Shown here in pieces: positions 23,923-32,393 of a stretch of DNA of 64,000 nt. Within the stretch, counting starts at the first letter, position 1. Each line of letters opens with the position of its first letter. Both the position numbers and the translations under genes were made by a program. Location of the stretch: contig NZ_JALDST010000001.1 of the NCBI RefSeq assembly GCF_022747945.1, positions 6,386,001-6,450,000 of the forward strand, written 5' to 3'. The notes beneath the pieces are model-generated. The model ran no database searches. It had not been told where the DNA came from and saw only the letters and a program-made list of their open reading frames with translations. This DNA is from Micromonospora sp. R77 (GTDB taxonomy: Bacteria; Actinomycetota; Actinomycetes; Mycobacteriales; Micromonosporaceae).

Positions 23923-24284
23923 CGCCGAGCCGCCGGCCGTAGGACTCGACGATGGCCGTGGCCGCCGGGTCGTCCGGGCCCAGGATCTCCCGGGTCGCCG
24001 AGGTGACCTGGCGCAGCAGGTCGGCGTACGCGGCGTGGGTGGTGGCGAGCACCTGCTCGGCGGTCCGGGCGGCGGAGGTGGCCCGGACCCGCTCCTCCAG
24101 CCGCAGGGCGACCAGTTTCCCGGCCGCGTCCACGGTCGCCTCGACGGTGCGGTCGGGGCTGGTGGCGGTGCCGGTCAGCCGGGCCAGCCGGTCGGCCAGG
24201 GCGGCGCTGCGGGTGGCCCGCTCGGACAGCGAGGACTCCCAGTCGTCGACGCGCCGACGCCAGCTCAGCCTCGTCCGTCCACAT
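23903..24284 (-). pseudogene. YbaB/EbfC-family protein, frameshifted near 24,255
   Basis: The ATG at 24284 has a strong GGGGAGGG site and begins MWTDEAELASARRR; the next expected residues (VDDWESSLSERATRSAALAD) lie one frame over, implying one extra base near 24,255. The rest (DRTVEATVDAAGKLVALRLE) is the conserved YbaB/EbfC core. These DNA-binding-like proteins head many actinobacterial type VII toxin cassettes. An uninterrupted frame starting with TTG at 24289 exists but lacks the family N-terminus. Confidence 0.68.
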
Positions 24285-24368
24285 GTCAACCCTCCCCAGG
24301 GGACACCGCCCGCGACACGTTACCAACCGCACCCGGCGCGTCGCTGCCCGTACGGCTCCCGATCAACT

Positions 24369-24383
24369 CTTGCAGTGTGCAAG
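24369..24383 (+). promoter_or_regulatory. Candidate MarR operator CTTGCA-GTG-TGCAAG
   Basis: A perfect 6-3-6 dyad 85 bases upstream of the NDH-2-like gene. Its core TTGCA-N3-TGCAA recurs at 28902-28914 next to the MarR gene, and the two sites bracket the three-gene operon. Half-site spacing suits a MarR dimer. Confidence 0.6.
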
Positions 24384-24467
24384 GAATTCTCCGGCGCGAC
24401 GGTTTCCCACCCGGCGGCCCGGGTAGCGACCTTGACGGCGGAGCAGTCGCCCACCGAGGAGGCACCC

Positions 24468-25766
24468 ATGGCACGACCGCACATCGTCATCGTCGGCGCG
24501 GGCTTCGCCGGGTTCCACGCCGCGCGCCGGCTGTCCCGGACCGCCCGGGGCCGCGCCGACATCACCCTGGTCAACCCCACCGACTACTTCCTCTACCTGC
24601 CGCTGCTGCCCGAGGTGGCCGGCGGCGTCCTCGACCCCCGGCACGTCGCGGTGCCGCTGGCCGGCGCGCTGCCCGGCGTACGGCTGGTCCTCGGCGAGGT
24701 GACCGACCTCGACGTGGACGGCCGCCGGATCGGCTACGACGACCCGACCGGCGGGCACGGCACGCTGCGCTACGACCGGCTGGTGCTCGCCGCCGGCAGC
24801 GTCAACAAGCTGCTGCCGATCCCGGGTGTCACCGACCACGCGCACGGCTTCCGGGGCATCCCCGAGGCGCTGCACCTGCGTGACCACCTGATCCGGCAGC
24901 TCGAACTCGCCGACGCCGCCGACGACCCGGCCGAACGGGCCGCCCGCTGCACCTTCGTGGTGGTCGGGGCCGGCTACACCGGCACCGAGGTCGTCGCCCA
25001 GGGACAGCTGTTCACCCGCGAGCTGGCCCGCCGGCATCCCCGGCTGGCCGGCGTGCCGATCCGGTGGCTGCTGCTCGACACGGCCGACCACGTCCTGCCC
25101 GGCATGCAGGCCCGGCTCTCCGCCACCGCGGAACGGGTGCTGCGCGAGCGCGACGTCGAGGTGAACCTCGGCGTGTCGGTGCGGGAGGCGACCGCCACCG
25201 GAGTGGAACTCACCGACGGGCGGCAGGTGCCGACGCACTCGCTGATCTGGTGCGTGGGCGTGCGACCCGATCCGCTGGCCGAGGCGACCGGCCTGCCGCT
25301 GGACCACGGCCGGCTGGTGGTCGACGAATACCTCGCCGTCCCCGGCCACCCGGAGATCCTGGCCTGCGGCGACGCCGCCGCCGTGCCCGACCCGCAGCAT
25401 CCGGGCCGGGCCACCCCGATGACCGCGCAGCACGCCGTACGCCAGGGCAAGCTGGCGGCCGACAACATCGCCGCCGGGTACGGCACCGGCCGCCGCCGCC
25501 CCTACCGGCACCGCGACCTGGGTTTCGTGGTCGACCTCGGGGGCTGGCAGGCCGCCGCCGCGCCGCTGCACGTGCCGCTCGCCGGCCCCCTGGCCCGGGC
25601 GGTGACCCGCGGCTACCACCTGGTCGCCCTGCCGGCCGGGCGGGCCCGGGTGGCCGCCGACTGGCTGCTCACCGCGTTCGGCTCCCGGCCGGCGGTCGGG
25701 CTGGGCCTGGTGCCCGGCACGGCCGTCCCGCTGGAGACGGCCGCCCCGGAGACCGTCCACCACTGA
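24468..25766 (+). CDS. NAD(P)/FAD-dependent oxidoreductase, NDH-2-like
   Basis: 432 residues, two-dinucleotide-binding-domain flavoprotein. The FAD site is HIVIVGAGFAGFHAARRL at the N-terminus, the NAD site TFVVVGAGYTGTEVV (about 161-175), and the ILACGDAAA FAD motif lies near 300. Size and order match type II NADH:quinone dehydrogenases, which feed electrons from NADH into the membrane quinone pool without pumping protons. GAGGAGG gives a strong ribosome site. It leads an operon with a glucose dehydrogenase (14-base gap) and a GH15 enzyme (11-base gap), which suggests it re-oxidises the NADH they produce. Confidence 0.88.
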   Translation: MARPHIVIVGAGFAGFHAARRLSRTARGRADITLVNPTDYFLYLPLLPEVAGGVLDPRHVAVPLAGALPGVRLVLGEVTDLDVDGRRIGYDDPTGGHGTLRYDRLVLAAGSVNKLLPIPGVTDHAHGFRGIPEALHLRDHLIRQLELADAADDPAERAARCTFVVVGAGYTGTEVVAQGQLFTRELARRHPRLAGVPIRWLLLDTADHVLPGMQARLSATAERVLRERDVEVNLGVSVREATATGVELTDGRQVPTHSLIWCVGVRPDPLAEATGLPLDHGRLVVDEYLAVPGHPEILACGDAAAVPDPQHPGRATPMTAQHAVRQGKLAADNIAAGYGTGRRRPYRHRDLGFVVDLGGWQAAAAPLHVPLAGPLARAVTRGYHLVALPAGRARVAADWLLTAFGSRPAVGLGLVPGTAVPLETAAPETVHH

Positions 25767-25779
25767 CCGAGGAGAACTG

Positions 25780-26829
25780 ATGCGTGCTCTGACCGTCGTC
25801 CCGCAGAAGGCGGACACCGCCGCCCTCACCGAGCTGCCCGATCCGGTCCCCGCCGACGGGGAACTGCTGGTCGAGGGGATCGCCCTGGGCATCTGCGGCA
25901 CCGACAAGGAGATCGTCGAGGGCCGGTACGGCTGGGCGCCGCCGGGCCGGGACCGGCTGGTGCTCGGCCACGAGTCGCTGGGCCGGGTCCGCCAGGCTCC
26001 GGCCGGGGCCGACTTCGCCGAGGGCGACCTGGTCGTCGGGGTGGTCCGCCGCCCCGACCCGGAGCCGTGCGGGGCCTGCGCCCGCGGCGAGTTCGACATG
26101 TGCCGCAACGGCCGGTACACCGAGCGCGGCATCAAGGAACGCGACGGCTACGGCAGCGAACTGTGGACCGTCGAGACCGACTACGCGGTGAAGCTCGACC
26201 GCCGGCTCGAGCGGGTCGGCATGCTGATGGAACCGACCACGGTGGTGGCCAAGGCGTGGGAGCAGGTCGACCGGGTCGGCGCCCGCTCCTGGTACGCGCC
26301 GCGCACCGCGCTGGTCACCGGCGCCGGACCGATCGGCCTGCTCGCCGCCCTGCTCGGCGTGCAGCGCGGCCTCGACGTGCACGTGCTGGACCTGGCCACC
26401 GACGGGCCGAAGCCGGCGGCGGTGGCCGCGCTCGGCGGGACGTACCACAGCGAGCCCGTCGCCGACGTCGCCGCGACGCTGCGGCCGGACATCGTCATCG
26501 AGGCCACCGGCGTCGGGCAGGTCGTCTTCGACGCGATGGCCGGCACCGCCGCGTACGGGATCGTCTGCCTCACCGGGGTCTCCTCCGGCGGCCGGAAGAT
26601 CCCGGTGGACGCGGGCGCGACCAACCGCGACCTGGTGCTGGAGAACGACGTGGTGATCGGCTCGGTCAACGCCAACCTGCGGCACTACGCCGCCGCCGCG
26701 GACGCCCTCGCCGCGGCCGACCTGGACTGGCTGGAGCGGCTGGTCACCCGCCGGGTGCCGCTGAGCCGCCACGCCGAGGCGCTGACCCCGCGACCGGACG
26801 ACATCAAGGTCGTTCTCACCCTCGACTGA
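25780..26829 (+). CDS. Glucose 1-dehydrogenase-like zinc dehydrogenase (MDR family)
   Basis: 349 residues. The medium-chain dehydrogenase layout is intact: catalytic zinc region GICGTDKEIVEG and GHESLG, a Cys-containing structural loop (PCGACARGEFDMC), and the Rossmann motif VTGAGPIGLLAALLGV (about 183-198). The C-terminal PVDAGATNRDLVLENDVVIG block points to the glucose dehydrogenase branch (Glu_dehyd_C). It would oxidise glucose or a similar aldose to the lactone with NAD(P)+. Placement between an NADH dehydrogenase and a GH15 glucosidase supports a sugar-oxidation unit. Confidence 0.87.
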   Translation: MRALTVVPQKADTAALTELPDPVPADGELLVEGIALGICGTDKEIVEGRYGWAPPGRDRLVLGHESLGRVRQAPAGADFAEGDLVVGVVRRPDPEPCGACARGEFDMCRNGRYTERGIKERDGYGSELWTVETDYAVKLDRRLERVGMLMEPTTVVAKAWEQVDRVGARSWYAPRTALVTGAGPIGLLAALLGVQRGLDVHVLDLATDGPKPAAVAALGGTYHSEPVADVAATLRPDIVIEATGVGQVVFDAMAGTAAYGIVCLTGVSSGGRKIPVDAGATNRDLVLENDVVIGSVNANLRHYAAAADALAAADLDWLERLVTRRVPLSRHAEALTPRPDDIKVVLTLD

Positions 26830-26839
26830 GGAGGTTCCC

Positions 26840-28651
26840 GTGCCCCGTCCGATCGAGGACTACGCGCTGATCGGTGACCTGCACACCGCCGCACTGGTCG
26901 CCCGGGACGGCTCGATCGACTGGCTCTGCCTGCCCCGTTTCGACTCGCCCGCCTGCTTCGCCGCGTTGCTGGACGACGAGCGGGCCGGCCACTGGCGGAT
27001 CGCCCCGGCCGGCGGCGGCGCGGCCACCCGCCGCCGCTACCGGGACGACACGCTGCTGCTGGAGACCGAGTGGGACACCCCGCAGGGGAGCGTCCGGGTG
27101 ATCGACTGCATGCCGCCCCGGGGTGAGGCGGCTGACGTGGTCCGGGTCGTGGAGGGGCTCTCCGGGCGGGTGCCGATGCGGATGGACCTGCGGCTGCGCT
27201 TCGACTACGGCCACATCGTGCCCTGGGTACGGCACCACGGCCGGGACCTCGGCGCGGTCGCCGGACCCGACGCGGTGTGGCTGCGGACCGACGTGCCCCT
27301 GCACGGCAGCGACGGCGCCACGGTGGCCGAGTTCGAGGTGTCCGCCGGGCAGCGGGTGCCGTTCGTGCTCACCTGGCAGTCCTCGCACCTGTCCCGCCCC
27401 ACCCCGGTCGACGCCGACACCGCGCTGGCCGGCGCCGAACGGTACTGGCGGGAGTGGATCGGCCGCTGCGCGTACGACGGGCGCTGGTCCGGCCCGGTGC
27501 GCCGGGCCCTGATCACCCTGAAGGCCCTCACCTACGCCCCCACCGGCGGCATCGTCGCCGCCGCCACCACCTCGCTGCCCGAGCAGCTCGGCGGCCCGCG
27601 CAACTGGGACTACCGCTACTGCTGGCTGCGCGACGCCACCTTCACCCTCCAGGCGCTGCTCGGCACCGGTTACGTCGCCGAGGCCAAGGCGTGGCGGGAG
27701 TGGCTGCTGCGCGCGGTCGCCGGCGACCCCGCCGACCTGCAGATCATGTATGCCCTCGACGGCACCCGCCGGATCCCCGAGCAGACCCTGGACTGGCTGG
27801 GCGGATACGCCGGCTCCCGGCCGGTGCGTACCGGCAACGCCGCCGCCGAGCAGTTGCAGCTCGACGTGTGGGGGGAGGTGCTGGACGGGCTGCACCTCAG
27901 CCGCGAGGCCGGGATCGCCGCCACCGAGGCGGCCTGGGACGTGCAGCGGGCGCTGCTGGACTTCCTGGAGGGCAACTGGCGCCAGCCCGACAACGGCCTG
28001 TGGGAGGTGCGCGGCCCGCGCCGCCAGTTCGTGCACTCCAAGGTGATGGCCTGGGCGGGCTTCGACCGGGCGGTGGCCGCGGTGGAGCAGCACGGCCTCG
28101 ACGGGCCGGTCGACCGCTGGCGGGGGATCAGGGACGCCGTCCACGCGGAGGTCTGCGACCGCGGGTTCGACCCGGCCCGCAACACCTTCACCCAGTTCTA
28201 CGGCTCGGACGGCCTGGACGCCGCGCTGCTGCTGCTGCCCCGGGTGGGCTTCCTGCCCTGGCACGACCCGCGCGTGGTGGGCACCGTCGAGGCGGTGCGG
28301 CGCGAGCTGTGCACCGACGGGTTCCTGCTGCGTTACCAGCCGCAGCACGACCAGAACGTCGACGGGCTGCCCGGCGGCGAGGGTGCCTTCCTGGCCTGCA
28401 CGTTCTGGCTGGTCGACGCGTTGCACAACACCGGCCGCACCGCCGAGGCGGAGGAGACCTTCGCGCGGCTGCTCGACCTGCGCAACGACGTCGGCCTGCT
28501 CAGCGAGGAGTACGACCCGGCCGCCCGCCGGCAGCTGGGCAACACCCCGCAGGCGTTCAGCCTGGTCGGGCTGGTCAACTCGGCCCGTCAGCTCAGCGGC
28601 ACCAGCACCCGCACCTCCGCCTCGGCGGCCGAGCAGCACACCGCGGCCTGA
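26840..28651 (+). CDS. Glycoside hydrolase family 15 protein (trehalase/glucoamylase-like)
   Basis: 603 residues. The start PIEDYALIGDLHTAALVARD and DGSIDWLCLPRFDSPACFAA are the N-terminal beta-sandwich hallmark of actinobacterial GH15 proteins; the (alpha/alpha)6 barrel holds NWDYRYCWLRDATFTLQALL and the catalytic Glu regions PGGEGAFLACTFWLVDAL and LLSEEYDP. There is no signal peptide, so it acts in the cytoplasm, as mycobacterial GH15 trehalases do. It would release glucose for the dehydrogenase encoded just upstream. GTG start with GAGGAGG eight bases away. Confidence 0.9.
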   Translation: MPRPIEDYALIGDLHTAALVARDGSIDWLCLPRFDSPACFAALLDDERAGHWRIAPAGGGAATRRRYRDDTLLLETEWDTPQGSVRVIDCMPPRGEAADVVRVVEGLSGRVPMRMDLRLRFDYGHIVPWVRHHGRDLGAVAGPDAVWLRTDVPLHGSDGATVAEFEVSAGQRVPFVLTWQSSHLSRPTPVDADTALAGAERYWREWIGRCAYDGRWSGPVRRALITLKALTYAPTGGIVAAATTSLPEQLGGPRNWDYRYCWLRDATFTLQALLGTGYVAEAKAWREWLLRAVAGDPADLQIMYALDGTRRIPEQTLDWLGGYAGSRPVRTGNAAAEQLQLDVWGEVLDGLHLSREAGIAATEAAWDVQRALLDFLEGNWRQPDNGLWEVRGPRRQFVHSKVMAWAGFDRAVAAVEQHGLDGPVDRWRGIRDAVHAEVCDRGFDPARNTFTQFYGSDGLDAALLLLPRVGFLPWHDPRVVGTVEAVRRELCTDGFLLRYQPQHDQNVDGLPGGEGAFLACTFWLVDALHNTGRTAEAEETFARLLDLRNDVGLLSEEYDPAARRQLGNTPQAFSLVGLVNSARQLSGTSTRTSASAAEQHTAA

Positions 28652-28660
28652 CCGGCCCGA

Positions 28661-28831
28661 TCAGCTCCTGGTGGTCGGCGGTCGCCGGGTGAGCCCTTCG
28701 GCGATGCCCTCGATGGTCTGGGCCAGGTAGTCGAAGTCCGGCACGGCGACCCGTTCGGCCCGGTCGTGCAGGTTCTCCGCGGTGACCGTGTCGTCGATCC
28801 GGGCCACCTCGTGGCGTCCGTCGCGGTCCAT
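28661..28831 (-). CDS. 56-residue hypothetical protein
   Basis: A short gene with a strong GGGAGG site six bases before its ATG. It encodes MDRDGRHEVARIDDTVTAEN and goes on through LHDRAERVAVPDFDYLAQTI to an Arg-rich end; acidic N-terminal part, no membrane segment. No family recognised. It lies about 70 bases downstream of the TTGCACTGTGCAA dyad, in the same direction as the MarR gene, so it may belong to the same regulon. It ends nine bases from the GH15 gene, tail-to-tail. Confidence 0.6.
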   Translation of the reverse strand: MDRDGRHEVARIDDTVTAENLHDRAERVAVPDFDYLAQTIEGIAEGLTRRPPTTRS

Positions 28832-28901
28832 GGTGCGCCTCCCGTCGTCGCGGTGACCGGCGCCGATGCGCCGTCAGCCTTTTTCGTGCACAAGGCCATC
28901 A

Positions 28902-28914
28902 TTGCACTGTGCAA
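28902..28914 (-). promoter_or_regulatory. Candidate MarR operator TTGCA-CTG-TGCAA
   Basis: A perfect 5-3-5 dyad with the same half-sites as the site at 24369-24383, lying between the MarR gene and the 56-residue gene. A related imperfect sequence (TTCGTGCACAA) lies about 10 bases away at 28884-28894, so there may be two adjacent binding positions. Confidence 0.6.
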
Positions 28915-28949
28915 GCATTACGGCCAGGGCGACTGACGGGCCGGCTCGC

Positions 28950-29453
28950 TCAGACCTCCGGGTCCGGCTGGTCCGACGTGGCGAAACCCAGCCACCACTC
29001 CTGCTCCGGCAGCTCCCCCGCGGCGGCGGCGAAGGCGGTCAGCGCCTCGGTGACCGCCGGCTGCCAGTACGCCGCGGTGGCCGCGACGATCGCCGACAGC
29101 TCGTCGCGCCGCCGGCGGATCACCTCCCGCACCAGGTCCCGGCCGGCCGGCGTCAGCCGCAGGCGGACGACCCGGCGGTCGGTGGTCGACCGGGAGCGGC
29201 GTACCAGGCCCTTGCGGATCAGCCGGTCGCACATCCGGGTGCCGGTCGACGGGGCCACCTGGAGCTCGGCGGAGATGTCGACGGAACGCTGCGGGCCCCG
29301 GGTCGCGAGCACCACCATCGCCCGGAACTGCGGCAGGGTGACGTCGGCGTCGAGGTCGGCCAGCGAGCGGGCGGCCAGACCGACGAAGGCACGGCTCGCC
29401 GCCATCAGCGCCTCCACGGCGGCGGTCTCCGAGCCCCGGGCGGGTGGTTGCAT
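28950..29453 (-). CDS. MarR-family transcriptional regulator
   Basis: 167 residues. The winged helix is clear: TLPQFRAMVVLATRGPQRSV, then ISAELQVAPSTGTRMCDRLI, the wing RSRSTTDRRVVRLRLTPAGR and dimer helices. No ligand can be predicted. ATG 29453 starts MQPPARGSE; a longer open frame upstream reads through the divergent gene and is rejected. The two matched TTGCA-N3-TGCAA dyads near it and in front of the NDH-2/glucose-dehydrogenase/GH15 operon make it the probable local repressor. Confidence 0.9.
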   Translation of the reverse strand: MQPPARGSETAAVEALMAASRAFVGLAARSLADLDADVTLPQFRAMVVLATRGPQRSVDISAELQVAPSTGTRMCDRLIRKGLVRRSRSTTDRRVVRLRLTPAGRDLVREVIRRRRDELSAIVAATAAYWQPAVTEALTAFAAAAGELPEQEWWLGFATSDQPDPEV

Positions 29454-29586
29454 GCGGCCATCATCGCAGCCGGCCCGGGATTCCCGCCGGTCCGCCGCCG
29501 GCCGTGGCCGGACCGGGCGAATGGACGCCGCCGCAGCGGGTACGCGCGGCGCCGGGAGGCGGACGCCTCCGGGATCGAGGGGGACA

Positions 29587-30615
29587 ATGGGAGCCGCCGC
29601 CGGCGTCGGCCTGGCCGTCGTGATCGTGATCGTGGTGCTCGTGGTGGCGCTGAGCGTACGGCTCGTGCAGCAGTACCAGCGCGGCGTCGTGTTCCGCTTC
29701 GGCCGGGTCCTCGACCGCATCCGGCAACCCGGCTTCCACCTGATCATCCCGGTGGCCGACCGGATGGTCCGGGTCAGCATGCAGACCACCGTGATCGGCG
29801 TGCCCGCCCAGGGCGTCATCACCCGGGACAACGTCACGCTCACCGTCGACGCGGTCGTCTACTACCGGGTGGTCGACCCGGTGAAGGCGCTGGTCAACGT
29901 GCGGGACTACCCGTCGGCGGTGCTCCAGGTCGCGCAGACCGCGCTCCGGTCGGTGATCGGCAAGGCCGACCTCGACACCCTGCTGCGGGACCGGGACCGG
30001 ATCAACGCCGAGCTGAAGTCGGTCATCGACGCACCCACCGAGAAGCCGTGGGGGCTGCTCATCGAACGGGTCGAGGTCAAGGACGTGGCGCTGCCCGAGG
30101 GGATGAAGCGGTCGATGTCCCGCCAGGCCGAGGCCGAGCGGGAGCGGCGGGCACGGGTCATCGCCGCGGACGGCGAGTTCCAGGCGTCCCGCCGGCTCGC
30201 CGACGCGTCCCGGGCCATGGCCGACACGCCGGGGGCGTACCAGCTGCGGCTGCTGCAGACGGTGGTGGACGTGGCGGCGGAGAAGAACAGCACCCTGGTC
30301 ATGCCGTTCCCGGTGGAGCTGCTGCGGTTCTTCGACGAGGTGGCCCGCGGGTCGCGGGAGCAGGCGCCCGGCGGGCAGCCGTCGGCGGCGACCGCCGGAT
30401 CGGGCCCGCGCGGCTGGGCCACGCCGGTCGGGCCGGTGCTCGGGCCGGTCACCGAGAACGTCGCCGCCGCGGCGGCGAGGGCGACGGCCACCGCGGCCGG
30501 TCCGGCACCTGACGCTCAGGCCGGCACCGCCGGCTCCCGCTCGCCCGCCTGCTCCGGTACGACCACCGCCGCCGGTGTCGGCAGGGTGAACACGAACCGG
30601 GCCCCGCCCGCGTAA
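29587..30615 (+). CDS. Stomatin/slipin-like SPFH (band 7) protein
   Basis: 342 residues. One N-terminal membrane segment (GLAVVIVIVVLVVALSV) is followed by the SPFH core: QYQRGVVFRFGRVLDRIRQP, GVITRDNVTLTVDAVVYYRV, RDRDRINAELK and the coiled MKRSMSRQAEAERERRARVI. Such proteins form ring-like assemblies that organise membrane microdomains and control proteases. The last 30 or so residues are Ala/Pro-rich and run 100 bases into the convergent histidine kinase gene; the true end may be earlier (a stop lies in another frame at 30512), so a late frame error is possible. Confidence 0.85.
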   Translation: MGAAAGVGLAVVIVIVVLVVALSVRLVQQYQRGVVFRFGRVLDRIRQPGFHLIIPVADRMVRVSMQTTVIGVPAQGVITRDNVTLTVDAVVYYRVVDPVKALVNVRDYPSAVLQVAQTALRSVIGKADLDTLLRDRDRINAELKSVIDAPTEKPWGLLIERVEVKDVALPEGMKRSMSRQAEAERERRARVIAADGEFQASRRLADASRAMADTPGAYQLRLLQTVVDVAAEKNSTLVMPFPVELLRFFDEVARGSREQAPGGQPSAATAGSGPRGWATPVGPVLGPVTENVAAAAARATATAAGPAPDAQAGTAGSRSPACSGTTTAAGVGRVNTNRAPPA

Positions 30616-32126
30616 TCGTCGTCCAGTCGCAGCGTGCCGCCGTGGTACTCGACGATCTTCTTGCAGATCGCCAGCCCGATGCCGGTGCCGTCATAGGTGC
30701 CCCGGGCGTGCAGGCGCTGGAAGATCAGGAAGATCTTGTCGGCGTACCGGGGGTCTATGCCGATGCCGTTGTCCGACACGGCGAACGACCACCCGCTCTC
30801 GTCCTGCGCCGCCTCCACCCGGATCCGGGGCGCCCGGTCCGGGCTGCGGAACTTCACCGCGTTGCCGAGCAGGTTCTGCCAGAGCATGGTCAGCAGCGTC
30901 GGGTCGCCGTGCACCACCGGCAGCGGATCCGCGTCGATCTCGGCACCCGCCTGCGCGATCGGCCCGGACAGGTTCGACTCGGCCTGCGCGAAGACCTCCC
31001 CGAGGTCGACCTCCCGGTCGTCGCCGTAGACCCGCCCGATCCGGGAGAACGCCAGCAGGTCGTTGATCAGGTCCTGCATCCGGGTCGCCCCGTCGACCGC
31101 GTACCCGATGTACTGCCGGGCGCGCTCGTCGAGCTGCTCGCCGTAGCGGCGCTGGAGCAGCTGGCAGAACGACGCCACCTTCCGCAGCGGCTCCTGCAGG
31201 TCGTGCGAGGCCACGTAGGCGAACTGCTCCAGGTCCTCGTTGGAGCGACGCAGCTCGGCCGCCTGCTGCTCCACCGCGTCCCGGTCCCGCCGGCTGGCCA
31301 TCAACGCGTCGACCACCCGCTGCCGCATCGACTCCACGTCGTCGGTGAGCCGGGCGATGTCCGCCGGTCCCTCCGGGCGCAGCCGGTGGTCGAAGTCGCC
31401 GCCGGCCACCTGCCGTACCGACGCGCCGAGCCGGCCGAGCGGGCGCAGCACCGTGGTCCGCACCAGCACCGAGATCACGATGCTGGAGACCAGCAGCGTC
31501 GCCAGGACCGCCGCGAGGAGCAGGTTCCGCACCGTCCGCGCCCGGTCCAGGTCCGCCCGCCCGGCCGCCTGCGCCCGCTCCAGCCGGCCCTCCAGGTCGG
31601 TCATCGCGGTACGGGCGGCGTCGAAGGCGCGCCGGTCGGGCTCCATCGACGGCATCAGATCCGCCGTGGCCGTCCCGGCGCGTCGGGCGGCGATCAGCAG
31701 GTCCGCGTATTCCGCCCGCCACCGGTCCGCCAGCACCAGGGCCGCGTCCAGGTCGCGCCGCGACCCCGGGTCGTCGGCGAGCAGGCCACGCAGCCGGGCC
31801 ACCGTCGCGCGTTCGGTCGCCACCCCCAGGAAGTACGGCTCCAGCAGCTCCCGGTTGCCGGTGATGACATACCCGCGCACGGCCGCCACCTGCTGCAACA
31901 GATTGCTCTCCAGCCGGCCGACCTCGTCGCGGGCCGGGCAGACCCGGTCCGCCAGCCGGTTCGCCGCCGCCGTCGTACGGGACAGGGCCACCGCGCCGAC
32001 CGCGCCACCGGCGAGCACCAGCACCGTCATCGTCAGCATCATGACAGTCAGCCACCGGTCGGTGGTCATCCGCGCCCGCCGCCCGACACCGGCTTCCGAT
32101 GCGCTGGCCGCTCCATAGCTGGTCAC
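30516..32126 (-). CDS. Sensor histidine kinase with CHASE3-like sensor
   Basis: 536 residues. A first membrane segment (VMMLTMTVLVLAGGAVGAV) precedes a helical CHASE3-like extracytoplasmic domain (ESNLLQQVAAVRGYVITGNR), a second membrane segment (LLLAAVLATLLVSSIVISVL), a HAMP linker, then HisKA with the phospho-His in FAYVASHDLQEPLRKVASFC and HATPase_c with N (WQNLLGNAVKF), G1 (VSDNGIGIDP) and G2 (GTGIGLAICKKI) boxes. This cyanobacterial-phytochrome-like HisKA type usually signals through stand-alone receivers; none is adjacent. The signal is unknown. Confidence 0.92.
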   Translation of the reverse strand: MTSYGAASASEAGVGRRARMTTDRWLTVMMLTMTVLVLAGGAVGAVALSRTTAAANRLADRVCPARDEVGRLESNLLQQVAAVRGYVITGNRELLEPYFLGVATERATVARLRGLLADDPGSRRDLDAALVLADRWRAEYADLLIAARRAGTATADLMPSMEPDRRAFDAARTAMTDLEGRLERAQAAGRADLDRARTVRNLLLAAVLATLLVSSIVISVLVRTTVLRPLGRLGASVRQVAGGDFDHRLRPEGPADIARLTDDVESMRQRVVDALMASRRDRDAVEQQAAELRRSNEDLEQFAYVASHDLQEPLRKVASFCQLLQRRYGEQLDERARQYIGYAVDGATRMQDLINDLLAFSRIGRVYGDDREVDLGEVFAQAESNLSGPIAQAGAEIDADPLPVVHGDPTLLTMLWQNLLGNAVKFRSPDRAPRIRVEAAQDESGWSFAVSDNGIGIDPRYADKIFLIFQRLHARGTYDGTGIGLAICKKIVEYHGGTLRLDDDYAGGARFVFTLPTPAAVVVPEQAGEREPAVPA

Positions 32127-32393
32127 GCGCGCACACTAACCGAGAACGGGGATGCCGTCGCGCCGGAGGACCGGTTGCCGCGGTCTGCTACCCGTGACAG
32201 GTGTGTCCGTAACTGACCACACGCACCCCCGGCCCGCCGCGCCGCCGCGAAGGCCCCGGCCCGACCTGTCCCCGGCGGACGTCCGGGCAGCGGAAGCACC
32301 CGTTGCGCCGATGGACGGCAGCTTCGGCAGGGCCAGAATGATCAGTGTGGTGGCGACGAGCAGCCGCCCGTGGATCGTCGTGGAGAACGTCGC

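Noticed and set aside
28588..28914. 108-residue minus-strand frame between GH15 and MarR genes
   Set aside because: Thr/Trp/Pro-rich shadow; another frame here has the 56-residue gene with a proper ribosome site.
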